Below, one piece after another: positions 50,077-61,456 of a DNA stretch of 64,000 bases. The DNA comes from Paracamarosporium sp. OC-R06-R3. Taxonomy: Eukaryota; Ascomycota; Dothideomycetes; Pleosporales; Didymosphaeriaceae. A program made the position numbers and the translations under genes. Location: the NCBI GenBank assembly GCA_019828545.1, contig JACVRA010000099.1, forward strand, positions 62,279 to 126,278. Direction: 5' to 3'. Under the pieces are notes generated by a model that did not search any database, was not told the DNA's origin, and saw nothing but the letters and a program-made list of their open reading frames with translations. The stretch's first letter is position 1. Each line of letters opens with the position of its first letter.

Positions 50077-51678
50077 ATGCCCCCAGCAGTACGTACTATC
50101 GCGTCGCGTCTTGTTTAACCCATGTCGTTGCAGGACACAACCGCGGGGCAGTCTGTCCTCTAAGAAGGTTGCTAAGTTTCGTCATTAGGTTCGAACCACC
50201 CGGCAGCGTGCCGTGACTAATGAGAATGATGAGAATGCGGGCACCCAGCGTTTGACGCGTGCAAAGTCCGCTGCCATGGACTCAGGCGTCGACGTGCCCA
50301 AGAAGGCTCAGGCCTTGAACACCAAAAAGTCGCAGACTGCGCTAGCACCCGCCGGCCAGACTAGGAAGCGTGTAGCTCTCGGTGATCGCAGCAACATGGT
50401 CAAAACAGAAGGCGTTGGCGCTGGCGCAAAGGACACGAAGGAGACCAAGAAGCCCACTGCATCTAAGAGCGGATTGGCACAAGCAGCACACCCAACTAAA
50501 GTCACCAAGACCTACCAGACCAAGCAAACGCGCACTACATCCACACTCAAGGAGAAGAACACCAATTCCGGTTCAAAGCGACCTGCATCTGGCTCTGGCA
50601 TTACCGGTCCACAGAAGAAGCGTTTGCATAGCGCGCCTGACAGCGTAAAAGAGGACCCCGAAGAGGAGGAGAATATCGAGCCCGCAACGAACTTGAAGGT
50701 GGAAGACAGCAAGGCCGCCGCGAAAAGCAAGGAAGTCCCTGTTGCAGCCCCAGAGCCCGCATTGGATGATGAAGAGGAGATCCCGGATCTAGACAAGGAG
50801 GATATTGATGACCCACTCATGGTCTCCGAATATGTGGGTGAGATTTTCGAGTACCTGAAAGAGCTTGAGATCGCGACCATGGCCAACCCAGACTACATGG
50901 ATAATCAGAACGAGTTAGAGTGGAAGATGCGTGGCATTCTCGTGGATTGGCTGCTCGAAGTTCACACCCGCTTCCGTCTCCTGCCGGAGACGCTCTTCCT
51001 CGCCGTCAACATCATCGACCGCTTCCTGTCTACCAAGGTTGTACAGCTGGATCGTCTCCAACTTGTTGGTGTTACCGCTATGTTCATCGCTTCCAAATAC
51101 GAGGAGGTCTTGTCACCGCATGTACAGAACTTCCGGCATGTAGCTGACGATGGCTTCACGGAGGAGGAGATTCTTAGTGCAGAGCGCTTCGTCCTTGCTG
51201 CCCTCGACTATGACCTGAGCTACCCCAATCCGATGAACTTTCTTCGTCGGATATCAAAGGCAGACAACTACGATATCCAGACCCGTACTCTCGGCAAGTA
51301 TCTTCTTGAGATTGGATGCTTAGACCATCGCTTCATCACCTACCCTCCCAGCCAGGTCGCTGCCGCTGCTATGTACCTCGCCCGACTTGTGCTGGACCGC
51401 GGCGCATGGGATGCGACGTTGGCGCACTATGCTGGCTACACTGAAGAAGAGATCCAACCAGTTCTCGAGCTCATGATCGATTACCTTTCCGGGCCCGTTC
51501 TCCACGAGGCGTTCTTCAAGAAGTACGCTAGCAAGAAGTTCATGAAGGGTAAGTCCTACACAAAGTCCTAACCGTCTCAATTATACTAACTACTATAGCC
51601 TCCATTGTGCTCCGTTCATGGTGCAAGAAATACGTTCAACAATACGGCAACGTCTTGCAAGAGAGCTCCAAGGCGTGA
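50077..51678 (+). CDS. nimE: G2/mitotic B-type cyclin
   Basis: Regulatory subunit of the mitotic Cdk (Cdk1/NimX), triggering entry into mitosis. Exons 50077-50088, 50189-51548 and 51599-51678 give 483 residues. The first coding exon is only 12 bp (MPPA) before a 100-bp intron. The destruction box RVALGDRSN at about 64-72 fits RxxLxxxxN, the APC/C degradation signal. A Lys/Ala-rich disordered region and an acidic stretch (PALDDEEEIPDLDKEDIDD) follow. The cyclin fold starts near 218: YVGEIFEYLKELE, MRGILVDWLLEVHTRFRLLPETLFLAVNIIDRFL, VQLDRLQLVGVTAMFIASKYEEV, then the second cyclin box with MNFLRRISKADNYD. The C-terminal exon gives FMKASIVLRSW, typical of B cyclins. Single mitotic-type cyclin in the window. 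Confidence 0.95.
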
Positions 51679-52677
51679 AAGAGCGCTAAGCCTGCGTGTG
51701 CATGCTAGTCATTCCTCACACTCGAGCATATTACAACACCTGATACAGCACCGGAGCGTTCCGGCCCTAGGAGGCTTGATTGCGACGAACCGGTGCTGTG
51801 CTTCTGTGGCTTCGCTCCCTATTCATGTTTGCATTTTGGCCATCTCATACCGGATCGGCGTTAATAAACGGGACGCAATTGGTTAGCTTCGAGGGCTTGA
51901 ATGTGGCTTTTGTTTGTTGCCAAATTTTTACCTTGCAATGGAGTTCGACGGCGTCGTCATTTCTGTTTCTTTCTCGACGATGGCGCATGAGGGTTTTTCT
52001 TCAGTCTCCTCGCAGCATCTCCTAACTTCATTTCTGAGAGAGGCTGGCTCCGAGACGCATTCGTAGCGGGATATCGTAGCATGGACATGGTTGGGTATGG
52101 AGGGGGACTCATTGCTTTGGCGGAGGGTTGGAGGGATGTATGAGTAGGCAATGCGAGCCCCATCTGTGAGCCAATCGTGCTTCAGTGTTTGATCTTGTTG
52201 ATTCATATCACTTGAGCGTTGCATTGCATGACGGCCTTTGCTAGACGAAATGAGCATCTTTCCCACGGTTCAACTGCTGCATAATCTACGTGATACGAAG
52301 CTTGCACTTGTACGATTGGAACGTTGCTTGCTTCGTACGCGCGCTCCCGTGACGCGTGTTTCCTTGCTTACGTCTGCGCTTTGGGCAGCCGGTATGCGGA
52401 GCTCTCCAGGCCGTGCAACGTCTCAGTCGCGATGACGCGATGCAGAAACACGCCACGGCACGTACACGATCGCGAGCCTCGACACGCTTGCAGACGTGAA
52501 CGTGGACCTCGGCAACGCCCGGCGCCTAGCCTATTCGGGCTCCCGTACACAGTCGTCGATCGATCGCAGTCCGCCAACAACGAGCTTGTCAGAAAATACG
52601 GACTTGGTGGTCGCGATCCCGTTGTCAATATACTTACCCTCTCCTTCTTGCTTGACACTATGCACGGGTAGTGTATC
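51679..52677. other. Intergenic region
   Basis: Cyclin 3' flank and HIT-gene promoter, about 1 kb. Only short frames without motifs. No RNA gene recognised. Confidence 0.5.
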
Positions 52678-53459
52678 ATGAATGAACTAGACCTCCATTA
52701 TCCAGCTGAAGCGTGCCCTTTCTGCACCATCGCCGCCGCGTATCCACCACATTCATCACCTTTATGGACGTCAAAAGAGGAGGACCTGGGGCGGTGTGTG
52801 CCTGGCGGTGATGTGGAGCCCGACAGGACGAGCCCGGGGAGCTTTGTGGTGCTGGCTAGCAGCGACGTAATTGCGTTTCTCGACATCTTGCCCATGGTAG
52901 GAGGTCACTTGCTTGTTGCAACAAGAGGACATAGAGTCAAGGTTGGAGACATGCAGGGGGGCGAGGGCAGGGAAATGGGTGAGTTGCTTGTGCGAGAGGG
53001 TTGCAATGCGTGTTGGGCTTGTGAATTGGCTAACGCATTCATCATGCAGGTTTCTGGCTTCCCGTACTGTCTCGCGTTGTCTCGAAAGTGGCTGGTGTCA
53101 GCGATTGGAATATCGTGCAGAATAACGGTAATTACACTGACTTCTTCGTTTCTTCTCGCATTCTTTCGTTTCTATGATTTCGTAATGTGCTCACCGTTAC
53201 GTTGTGCAACTGCCAGATTAGAGTAGATTTTTAGTAACGATGTACAGGTGCGAGAGCAGCTCAAGTTGTGCCACATGTTCACTTTCACATCATTCCTAGG
53301 CCTGAATCAAGACCAGAGATCAAAAGCAGGAGTTGGACTATGTTCGGACGAGGGCAAAGAGACGAATTAGATGACGAAGAAGGCGTACGGTTAGCAGGCG
53401 AAATGAGAAGGGTGCTAAGAGAGGAGATTGCGAAGATGAAGGATAGCCCGAAGCTATGA
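52678..53459 (+). CDS. HIT family hydrolase/transferase
   Basis: Member of the histidine-triad superfamily that cleaves nucleotide phosphoramidates or dinucleoside polyphosphates. Exons 52678-52978, 53050-53127 and 53248-53459 give 196 residues. The N-terminal CPFCTIA looks like the HINT/aprataxin-type start. VIAFLDILPMVGGHLLVATRGH is the conserved strand with the Asp that orients the ribose. The triad is HVHFHII with H136, H138 and H140, preceded by GARAAQVVPH and followed by PRPESRP. The insert around 30-55 (acidic, SKEEDLGRCVPGGDVEPD) is longer than in minimal HINT proteins. The phase of both introns is supported by restoring the triad. Cellular substrate is unknown; related fungal proteins are usually annotated as HIT or bis(5'-nucleosyl)-tetraphosphatase-like. 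Converges on uL10m. Confidence 0.93.
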
Positions 53460-53677
53460 ACCAATCCATGTGGTGGAACTTTTATCGGCGGTCGATCTGT
53501 AATACGGTTGGTACTATATCGGAACTACCATTCGGATATCTGTTGTGGTTCAATGAAGACCTGGATGTATTATACATAATAAGACTTGTGTCTTTAGGCC
53601 ACACTACCACGATACATGTACAATATCTATACACAATCTTTCGCAAATGCTTATACAAAACGTTGGAATCAGAACCT

Positions 53678-54706
53678 CTACTCTGCCGGCTTGTCACCCT
53701 TTTCCTTCTCTTCCATATCCAATCTCCGGCCCTCTACAGTAAAGTACAGACTCTTGCTGGCGCCTTCCAAAGCACCTGTAAGCGCACCACCAACACCTTG
53801 CAGCATGTGTACAAGCTGTGCCCTGAGTCCGTCGATACCACCATCAATACCACCAACCCATCTCGTACCGTCTGTGTCGAACACCTTACCCTCCACTCGG
53901 GCGCCCAGCAACATCAGCTTCTGCAACCCAGATTGTACTTCCGGCTCGTAGTATGAGGGATTCGCCTTGCGCTTCGGCGCGGCAAAGTTGGGCGGTGAAG
54001 GTGCGAGGATCGAGAGCACGGTCTTGAGGTGCTGCGGCGAGACGTCGGGGAAGGTGACCATGGCCAGGGGTCCTGAAAGGAGCGGCTCGAGCTCAGTCTT
54101 GAGTTTGCGGTTTGAGGCCACCTCCCATGCCCTCCTACTCAGACCGTGCTTGAAGCGCTCATCCTCAGGTGAATTCGTCGTTTGGGGGATCTGCGCACTC
54201 GTCGGCGTTCGCGGGTCTGTAGGGTGCTGCACATGGTCCATTGTGTTCTCTTCAGGGTTGAAGAATTCAACGACGCGCAAGGCGCTCGCAAAAATGCTCG
54301 TCGTAATAACCTGGAACTTAATCTGATCTGCAATCAAGCCCTCCTGACCATTTTTCGCTCGTTCAGCGTCTACTTTTTGCAATGCGGTTGCGAGTTCGCG
54401 CCGTAAGCCCATCCATTCTACAGCTTTGACGTTGTTGTGCTGGAAAAGTAGGATCAAAGGTGAGGACTTGAGAACGGATTGATATGATCGGTGGAGCTGC
54501 GTCTTGCGGACTTCCGGTGGTTTATGTGAGGGAGGTTGCGTTGGCGGATATCTTAGTACTGGAGGCACAGCGCGTATCTGGTCGATTGGTGGTGCTGGCG
54601 TCGTTGCTGTTGCTAGCGAGGCATAGGTTGCGCAGAGGGGGTTGCTGGACGGCTGAGCGTTGCGGAGTCGGAGGGCGCGTGGCCGGAGACGTATTCGCGG
54701 AGGCAT
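53678..54706 (-). CDS. Mitochondrial large ribosomal subunit protein uL10m
   Basis: Stalk-base protein of the mitochondrial large subunit (yeast Mrpl11 type). Single exon of 342 residues. The start MPPRIRLRPRALRLRNAQPSS is a strong mitochondrial presequence: many Arg, no acidic residue. The uL10 signature is visible as SSPLILLFQHNNVKAVEWMGLRRELATAL, followed by IKFQVITTSIFASALRVVEFF, LLSGPLAMVTFPDVSPQHLKTVLSIL and LQKLMLLGARVEGKVFD with DGLRAQLVHMLQGVGGALTGALEG near the end, the last matching the C-terminal helix of L10. Long compared with bacterial L10 because of fungal insertions (an acidic, Pro-rich loop at about 160-185). Head-to-head with mitochondrial prolyl-tRNA synthetase. Confidence 0.88.
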   Translation of the reverse strand: MPPRIRLRPRALRLRNAQPSSNPLCATYASLATATTPAPPIDQIRAVPPVLRYPPTQPPSHKPPEVRKTQLHRSYQSVLKSSPLILLFQHNNVKAVEWMGLRRELATALQKVDAERAKNGQEGLIADQIKFQVITTSIFASALRVVEFFNPEENTMDHVQHPTDPRTPTSAQIPQTTNSPEDERFKHGLSRRAWEVASNRKLKTELEPLLSGPLAMVTFPDVSPQHLKTVLSILAPSPPNFAAPKRKANPSYYEPEVQSGLQKLMLLGARVEGKVFDTDGTRWVGGIDGGIDGLRAQLVHMLQGVGGALTGALEGASKSLYFTVEGRRLDMEEKEKGDKPAE

Positions 54707-55001
54707 TCTGATAACTTGTAAGCTCCAGAATAGGGCTGATGCTTTTCGAAGAAACCCCTACCTGACGTGTGGTAGGCGCGCAATTGGGATGAAGAAGGCT
54801 GTCCAGAAATCTTTCGGCGGAGCGTGAGGATCTCGGTGGCCCGTGCACCGACGCTCCATCTGAGCAACGACTGTAACAACCAGTCCATCAATTGCAACCA
54901 CATTACATTCTTTTGAATTCCTATATTCTCTGTACAACAGTTTCTAGTCTCTCTATTGCCTTTCCTCTGGCTCTATCTGCATTTTCAGATCCTGCGCGCC
55001 A
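54707..55001. promoter_or_regulatory. Divergent promoter shared by uL10m and mt-ProRS genes
   Basis: 295 bp separate the two start codons, and both products act in mitochondrial translation. Co-regulation is inferred from the arrangement; no specific motif is assigned. Confidence 0.5.
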
Positions 55002-56945
55002 ATGAGAGCACATATATGGAGGAGCGCGCATCGAGCGAATCTGATAGTAAAACCACACTACAATGCTCGATTCTTAGCTGTGAGATATATCTCCGATATA
55101 AATCAACTTTCAGCTTTTGCTTACTCTATGTGTCCAGACTGATACAAGAAACCGACTATCCAAATTCTGGGCACCAACAGGAGGCATATCGCCTCAAGAT
55201 GGAGAGCAAGGTTAGCAACGCACAAGACCCACAAAACGCTTTACTCACGCATATCTAGATGACTCCCACGCGCTTCTTGTTCGTGGTGGCTTTCTCCGAC
55301 AGGTATGCTTCTCAAGTCAGTTACCTAGAGCATTGCACCAACGCATCACGTGCAGGCCCACTCTGGAGTTTTCCATCTACTTCCCCTTGGTCTCCGAGTT
55401 CAGAATAAGCTCGAAGGTCTCATAGATAAACACATGTCCTCCATAGGTGCTTCAAAGGTTTCTTTATCCCACATCAGTACGGAAGACCTTTGGAAACAGA
55501 CAGGCCGATACTCCAGTAACTCGGAGCTTCTCCGCATCAATGACCGCAGAGAATCTGGATTCCTCCTTGCACCCACACATGAAGAGGAGATTACAGCATT
55601 AGTAGCGAGTATGGTACACTCGTATAAAGACCTCCCACTAAGGCTCTACCAAACCGGTAGGAAATACAGAGACGAAAAGAGACCGAGACAGGGCTTGCTT
55701 AGAGCAAAAGAATTCATGATGAAAGATCTCTACACGTTCGATTCGTCACACGAGACTGCACTCAAGACATACGCAGAAGTCCGCCAGGCCTACACCAACC
55801 TCTTCGACGAACTCAAGATCCCGTACCTTGTAGCCGACGCTGACTCCGGCAACATGGGCGGTAAGCTCAGTCACGAATATCACTTTGTCTCCCCGAAAGG
55901 TGAGGATAACGTCTGGTCGTGCGATGGCTGCGGCTACGTCGCCAACGAGGAGCTTGTCGAGAAGGCAGATCATCGAAGGGAGCTAAAGCATAGTGAATTG
56001 TCAGAAGTACCGCCACCGCTCTTCTTCACAGGCATAAGCATAGACAGGAAGACAGCGATCAAAATCATCGTTACACGACCGTTAGATGTGCCCATAGATG
56101 CCGAACCTTCCTGGGACCAAATATCTTCCTTCGTCAACCTGCATGCCGTCAAGCGCATGTACCCGGATCTAGATACAGGCATCGAAGCTGCAACCCTCGA
56201 AAAACTTCTTCCGTCCACAGCAGTACAAAAGCTTCTCTGCTCCCCTTCAGTCGCAGAGCTTTCCCAGACCACATCACCAGAATTTGGCACAGTAATCAGC
56301 GAATATGTCCACGCAGATGCAAAGCACGAAAGTCCCGAGTCAGACCTACAAAAGATCACAAAGGTACACAATTCAGTCAAGGAGGGTGACGTATCTATAA
56401 CCCGTCCCGGCGACGCCTGTCCCCGCTGCGACACAGGTAAACTCGACGTCCAGAAAGCCATAGAAGTAGGCCATACCTTCCACCTCGGTACCCGCTATTC
56501 TGATCCTCTCTCCGCCCTCGTCGCCGTCCCACACTCTTCCCAAAAAGAAGCCATTCACATGGGCTGCCACGGCATCGGCGTCTCCCGGCTCATTGGCTCC
56601 ATCGCCTCGCTGCTCTCCGATTCTTCGGGCCTGAACTGGCCGCGTGCCATCGCGCCCTTCGAAGCCATCGTCATCACCACGCCGCAGGTCGCCGAAGAGG
56701 ATAGTGTGGGTGTTTATGATCAGCTCCGGAGCCTCGATACCGTTCTCGATGACCGAGAAGGCAAGAGCCTAGGATGGAAACTTCGAGATGCAGATTTGAT
56801 TGGGTATCCGGTCATTGTAGTGTTGGGAAAAGCATGGAAGGAAGGGAGAGGGGTGGAGGTGCAGTGTCGGAGATTGGGAGTGAAAAAGGTTGTTCAAGAA
56901 GGAGAAGTGAGGAGCGAAGTAGAGCGGTTGTTGGAGCAGATTTGA
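55002..56945 (+). CDS. AIM10: Mitochondrial prolyl-tRNA synthetase (class II)
   Basis: Charges mitochondrial tRNA(Pro). Exons 55002-55046, 55114-55210, 55259-55302 and 55356-56945 give 591 residues. The first exon (MRAHIWRSAHRANLI) is Arg-rich and suits mitochondrial import. Intron 1 has two possible acceptors, 55113 and 55137, both in frame, differing by eight residues (LLLTLCVQ). Then [52 protein letters not shown] (motif 1 region), TEDLWKQTGRY, APTHEEEITALV, motif 2 in KYRDEKRPRQGLLRAKEFMM, an editing-like insertion at about 235-410, and motif 3 GCHGIGVSRLIGSIA. The anticodon-binding domain follows (PFEAIVITTP, GWKLRDADLIGYPVIVVLG). Bacterial-type ProRS architecture. Confidence 0.94.
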
Positions 56946-57552
56946 GCGTATCGAGACTGGACATAGGCTGCGATAAGATTTGAGGTCTGATTTGTCGCCA
57001 GGCTAGTGCTCTGGGGTACACTGCCGACGTTTTGCTGATGCTGGTGCCATGTAAAGCTTAATGGGGCGGCAGACATGCGTGCTGCTAGCTCACTTGTAGT
57101 ATATATGTACCATCTTGTAATCTACTGTGTAAGGGAGTCTCAGCTTTGGGTACATCTACAGTTCAAGCCTGTACATAATTCATGTGTGTTATGCTTCCTC
57201 AGACAACCGGACCCAAAATACGTTTTGGGCCCTCGTTAGGGAGTGTAAGACTTATCAGGTTATAAAAAGAAAAACCACTGCACTGTGTCTTTTTCCTGAG
57301 TTTGCAAAGTGTTCTTCATGTTTTGAATCTGCATGTGACGATATCAACCCCATCAGCTCGTAATAGAAGCCTTAGGTGAACATTAACTCCAAAGCTACGG
57401 ATGTCATAATGCATTGATGAAACATCTAACTCTTCATGGCATCAAAGAACCTTTCCATCAGCTCTCACTTAGCCCGGACAAAGCAAAAGTTTTAGAGTGA
57501 GAAAGAAGCTTGAGTAATTCCATGAACCACTCACAGCCATGACCCCGCAGCA
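56946..57552. other. Intergenic, convergent 3' flanks
   Basis: Between two stop codons. AT-rich from 57060 to 57450. Nothing recognised. Confidence 0.5.
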
Positions 57553-59822
57553 TTACATGTTTTCGATCAGATCTGCTTGATCGTGTGCTGAACTGCAAGG
57601 CGACGGCAAGATAGCCGGATAGTCTAGTGCCTCCGCGCCATTGTGCTGAAAGATCAACTGAGAGAGTTCCATGAGCTTTATCAGCAGAAGCCGAATACCG
57701 TCGCGTGGAAGTGGCTTGTCGTTGTCGTCCGTTTTCGGTGGCTCGTTCCGAGCAGTCCATTCGGCCGAAGAGGAAAAGCCATCATCAGGTAAAAATGTGC
57801 TTATAGTGTTTCCCCATGAGCCACATTCACCTGGTCGTAGCTGTTCCAGCGCCGCAAGATGAGTTCGCCACTCGTTATGATAGACATTCAGTCCCCAGCA
57901 GGGTACACTCTTGCCCGGGTACCACATTGTGATAACGTCAAGCCTGTAGCCTGTTTTTCTTATGCCGAACGTGTATATCTTATCCAGCCGTCCTGTCAAG
58001 AGCTTCAACGATGGGCTGACGTTGAAATCTAGAAATCGTTCTTTTGACACTGCGTCATATCTTGGCCTGACTTGAATCTGATCGGCAAAATCGCGCAGAG
58101 CAGTCGGGACGATTGCTTTGCTAACCGAAATCATAGAGGTCAAACTCAATTGCCAGGCCTTGCCCCTATTGTACTTGTCAGCCATGCACTACGTATTTTT
58201 ATACGTCAAGTATCGTGTTTTTCACTTACTCTCCAAGCTCCAACAATTTTATGTCCATGTTTTCCTTCGGTGCAGTGCGTTCCGGGGCAAGTCGAAAGAA
58301 CTTGGTGGATTCTTTTTCATATAAACTATCCTCATCCATTGTCCAATGCACTTGGACAACGTAATTCGAGGATCTTGATTGGGTGAAATTTGGATCTTTG
58401 AAGACCCAAGATCCACGAAGCGTTGGGAATTTCCTTGTCTCTGCAAGAGTATCGGGCATATTGCCAAAGCCAAAGCCAGTCCTAGGGGCGGTAGGCTCAA
58501 GAAGGTGGTCAGCAGCCACAAGGCGCGAGAGTAACTCTTCGCCACCTTCGTCGTCTACAAGCCTACATATAGTTTAGTGACATCCATAAAAGAAGCAACG
58601 ATATGCGTACCAGTGCTGAACAACACAGTCCGATTCCTTCTTGCGACTAATGTCATCTAAGAAAACGTTCATCGCTTGTTTCGTGCCAACTTTGGAGATG
58701 TTCTGTCGTAATGCAAGGCAACCGAGGCGAATAGACAGATCATAAGAACTCTTCTCATACCGGGCAATATCGAGAGCCCGCTGAATTTCTTCCTGTATCT
58801 CGTAGCGTTGACTTGGTTGTAGGTCTTGCCAGTATTCACCATTACTGCTCGTTATGCCGCAGCGTAAGAGGCGGGGTGTGATAGGGTGCGTACGATTATT
58901 CGGCCACCATTTCTCAGCATTTTCGAAAAGTACACCATCCTTTACGCCTTCTCTCGCGTCTAAGATTATATACTTTGGGTACGCAACGTTGTTGATCATC
59001 GCGTGCACCTTGTCGAACAGGACTTGGATATGTTGTTCGGCGGACTTAGCGCGTTGAATATCGGATGCACGTATCTCTAGCTGATGCATACCGACTGCGG
59101 ATTGTCAGTCAGTAACTCAAGTCAACCTCAATTGGACTGAAAACACACTAGCTTTGACGTAGACTTCGTCGGTCATTCGGATCGAATCAAGCTTCGCCAG
59201 GCCGGTGCCGAAAGCGTCCTTCATCGTTACGTTTGCTTCCCGTAATTTTTCGGGCCAGTCGACCGTGATCTAAGGCCATTTAGTATACCTATTTAGAACA
59301 CATTAGAAGACGTACCAAGGTCTTGTAGGTTGAAGACTCTTCTTCATCCAGATCTCTTGTGAACCTTTTCTTTCGTTCATCCTGCTCCCTCTGTGCGAAG
59401 CTTTGAAACCAGTTTTTTGCAACATGGGCTGGGATTTTAGCCCACGCAGTGGTCTCTGATGTTTTCGTTATAGAATAACGAATCCATTCCTCGATCATCT
59501 GAGTGGCTTTGTCTAGATTGCTACCCGTGCCAAACAGTTCGAACTTAGTGATAATAAATCTGTTGGAACCGCGTTCAGGTTGGGGGACGACCTCACAACC
59601 CGTCTCGCTCTTCCACAGGGTCGTGAGTCGTGTGCGTTCTGTATCAATAGTCTGACGTCGAAACTCCGAGGGTACGAATATGACACGATTCGGTGCACGC
59701 TTGTCGCGATCGTTGTCTCCATTTGACCAGCCGCGACCGCGACCGCGACCGCGGTACGTACTGCCCTGGTTTGAGCCGCCTCGATTCGAGCCGCCTCGAC
59801 TTGTTCCGCCACTTCTACGCAT
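57553..59822 (-). CDS. RGG-rich protein with KH-like segment, function unknown
   Basis: Not recognised by name. Six coding exons (59822-59316, 59269-59149, 59094-58611, 58562-58230, 58165-57553, the first starting at MRRSGG) give 685 residues across five exons and four introns, all in frame. The first 40 residues are a Gly/Arg/Ser box (RGRGRGRGW), a common RNA-binding sequence. A segment at about 50-125 (RRQTIDTERTRLTTLWKSET, GCEVVPQPERGSNRFIITKF, LDKATQMIEEWI) has the strand-helix pattern of a KH domain without a GxxG loop. The rest is folded-looking with helices (SAEQHIQVLFDKVHAMINN, EEIQRALDIARYEKSS) and strands, without known motifs. A typical acceptor (TTTTCAG) lies just upstream of the start, so a 5'-leader intron or an earlier coding exon is possible. 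An RNA-related role is inference. Confidence 0.75.
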
Positions 59823-61456
59823 GGTGCTCCAAGGCTGTTCGTCTGAAAACTCCACGAAGTTTTAGCTTTCATCACAGCGTTTGAGAGTGCTGCACTTACG
59901 TTCAAGGAGCTTCAGGTTCGATACTTCCGCGTGTGCGTGTGCCGAGTGGAGGCTGGTTGTTGACCAAGCAAAACAGAGATTGAGGGCGACACAGGCGGGA
60001 GGCGACGGTGTTGTTAATAGAGACGATCTCGTGCGCGTGATAACAACGAACACGGCAGTTGCCGCAAGCTCGACTCGAAGGCCTGCCAAGTTAGCAGCTC
60101 GAAAGGAACCGACGCAGGTGCGTGAGCTAATACGAACAAACGGGTGGAGGGCGAATGATGGCAGACCAATCGTCAAAGCCTATAGCAATCAGAAATTGTT
60201 GCGTAAGCTGAAATTCCAATGAGTCCTGGTATTGATTGTTGTGACAAACCAAATATCTGCATGCACGAGATTCGGTGCGCCCAAAGGTCAGAAAGCCTGC
60301 GGTTAACGAAGGTTGCGAAGCCGTACCGCACTCAGAGAAGGAGTGCATCGAAAGTAGCTCCGCTTCTGTGCCGTGGACTCGGTTCCCTCAGGATACACGA
60401 TACAAAGGCCGTGTATCTCGCGGAAAGCACAGTGCATCCATGAACGAAGCAGCGAGACTGCCTCTAAAAGCTAGTCAGTGTGTATTGCCAGATTCGGAAG
60501 GAGCACTCATATCCATGTGCGTAAAGCCTGATGCCTATATCCAAAAATTCATTACCTCAGGAGCCGATATGAAGAACGTGGAATCTGCCTCTCTGATGTT
60601 GGTTCAGAGTGATTTTGCTATCAAAGTGGTGACCTGACAAATAGCCTAGCGGTAAGACGTGGGAACCATCATTTTTATGAACCGCGTTCCTATCAGCGCA
60701 TATCTCTAAGCCACTCTATTCCTCGCTTGCAGTTGTGTTGAGATGATAAGATAAGTGCAAGGGGGCATGATATCTTTGAGGAGATGATGAAGATGTGTAG
60801 AGGTGGGTCCAAAGAGCGAAGATCTCAAATCCAGAAGTACAAAGCTTATTATCAAAGCAATGAAGTAAGTTGTTAAAGTCGAGAAGGATCAGACTGATCA
60901 ATATCAAGATTGTACACGTAGCTAAGTAACTTAGAGCTGGACGCTGAGGTATGAAGTTATGAGAGAAACATCTGTACACATGACAGCTGATTAAGTCTAT
61001 TACCTTTACAATACCCTCTTTTGACCATTTGCCTATGCTTTCGAGGCGTGGGAAAGATGCTCAGTCCGAGAATGCAGTTCCTCCCTACTGTCCTCTGGTT
61101 CAAAAAGCACGGACAATGAGCTTCGAGCACTGAATTGCAGACCTTCGTAGTGCTCTTTGAGGCAGGTACACAAAACCTATTGGTAGCCATAATTCTACAT
61201 GGAGTGATGTTTGAAGAGTGAACACCTCGCTGTGAGGCTTGGGGCTGAGTCAGCCGAAAGCGCGGAGGTGCACGAGCCATGTCCGATTTTCTGAGACCAT
61301 CCACCGCGTCAATCTACGGAGCATCTCATGCCGTACAATCCATTACGCGGCGTGCAGGCATTTCGATCAATCAAACGAGCGTGACATACGTCCGCTTTTA
61401 TAGTCAGACAACATCCAATTCTGTTGACTCGCTGGGCGCATAGCTCTCCGCTCAGC
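59823..61456. other. Intergenic region
   Basis: Leader and promoter of the RGG protein, then AT-rich space (60700-60960) up to uL23m. Minor frames such as the minus-strand one at 59862-60176 have no motif. A tRNA-like string near 60645 was tested and rejected. Confidence 0.5.

Noticed and set aside
59862..60176. Minus-strand frame upstream of the RGG protein as a first coding exon
   Set aside because: No in-frame join to the RGG exon was found and it has no motif; a leader intron explains the region better.
60641..60710. tRNA-like string with a box-A-like CTAGCGGTAAGACG
   Set aside because: No B box (GGTTCRANNC) follows, and no acceptor or T stem could be paired.
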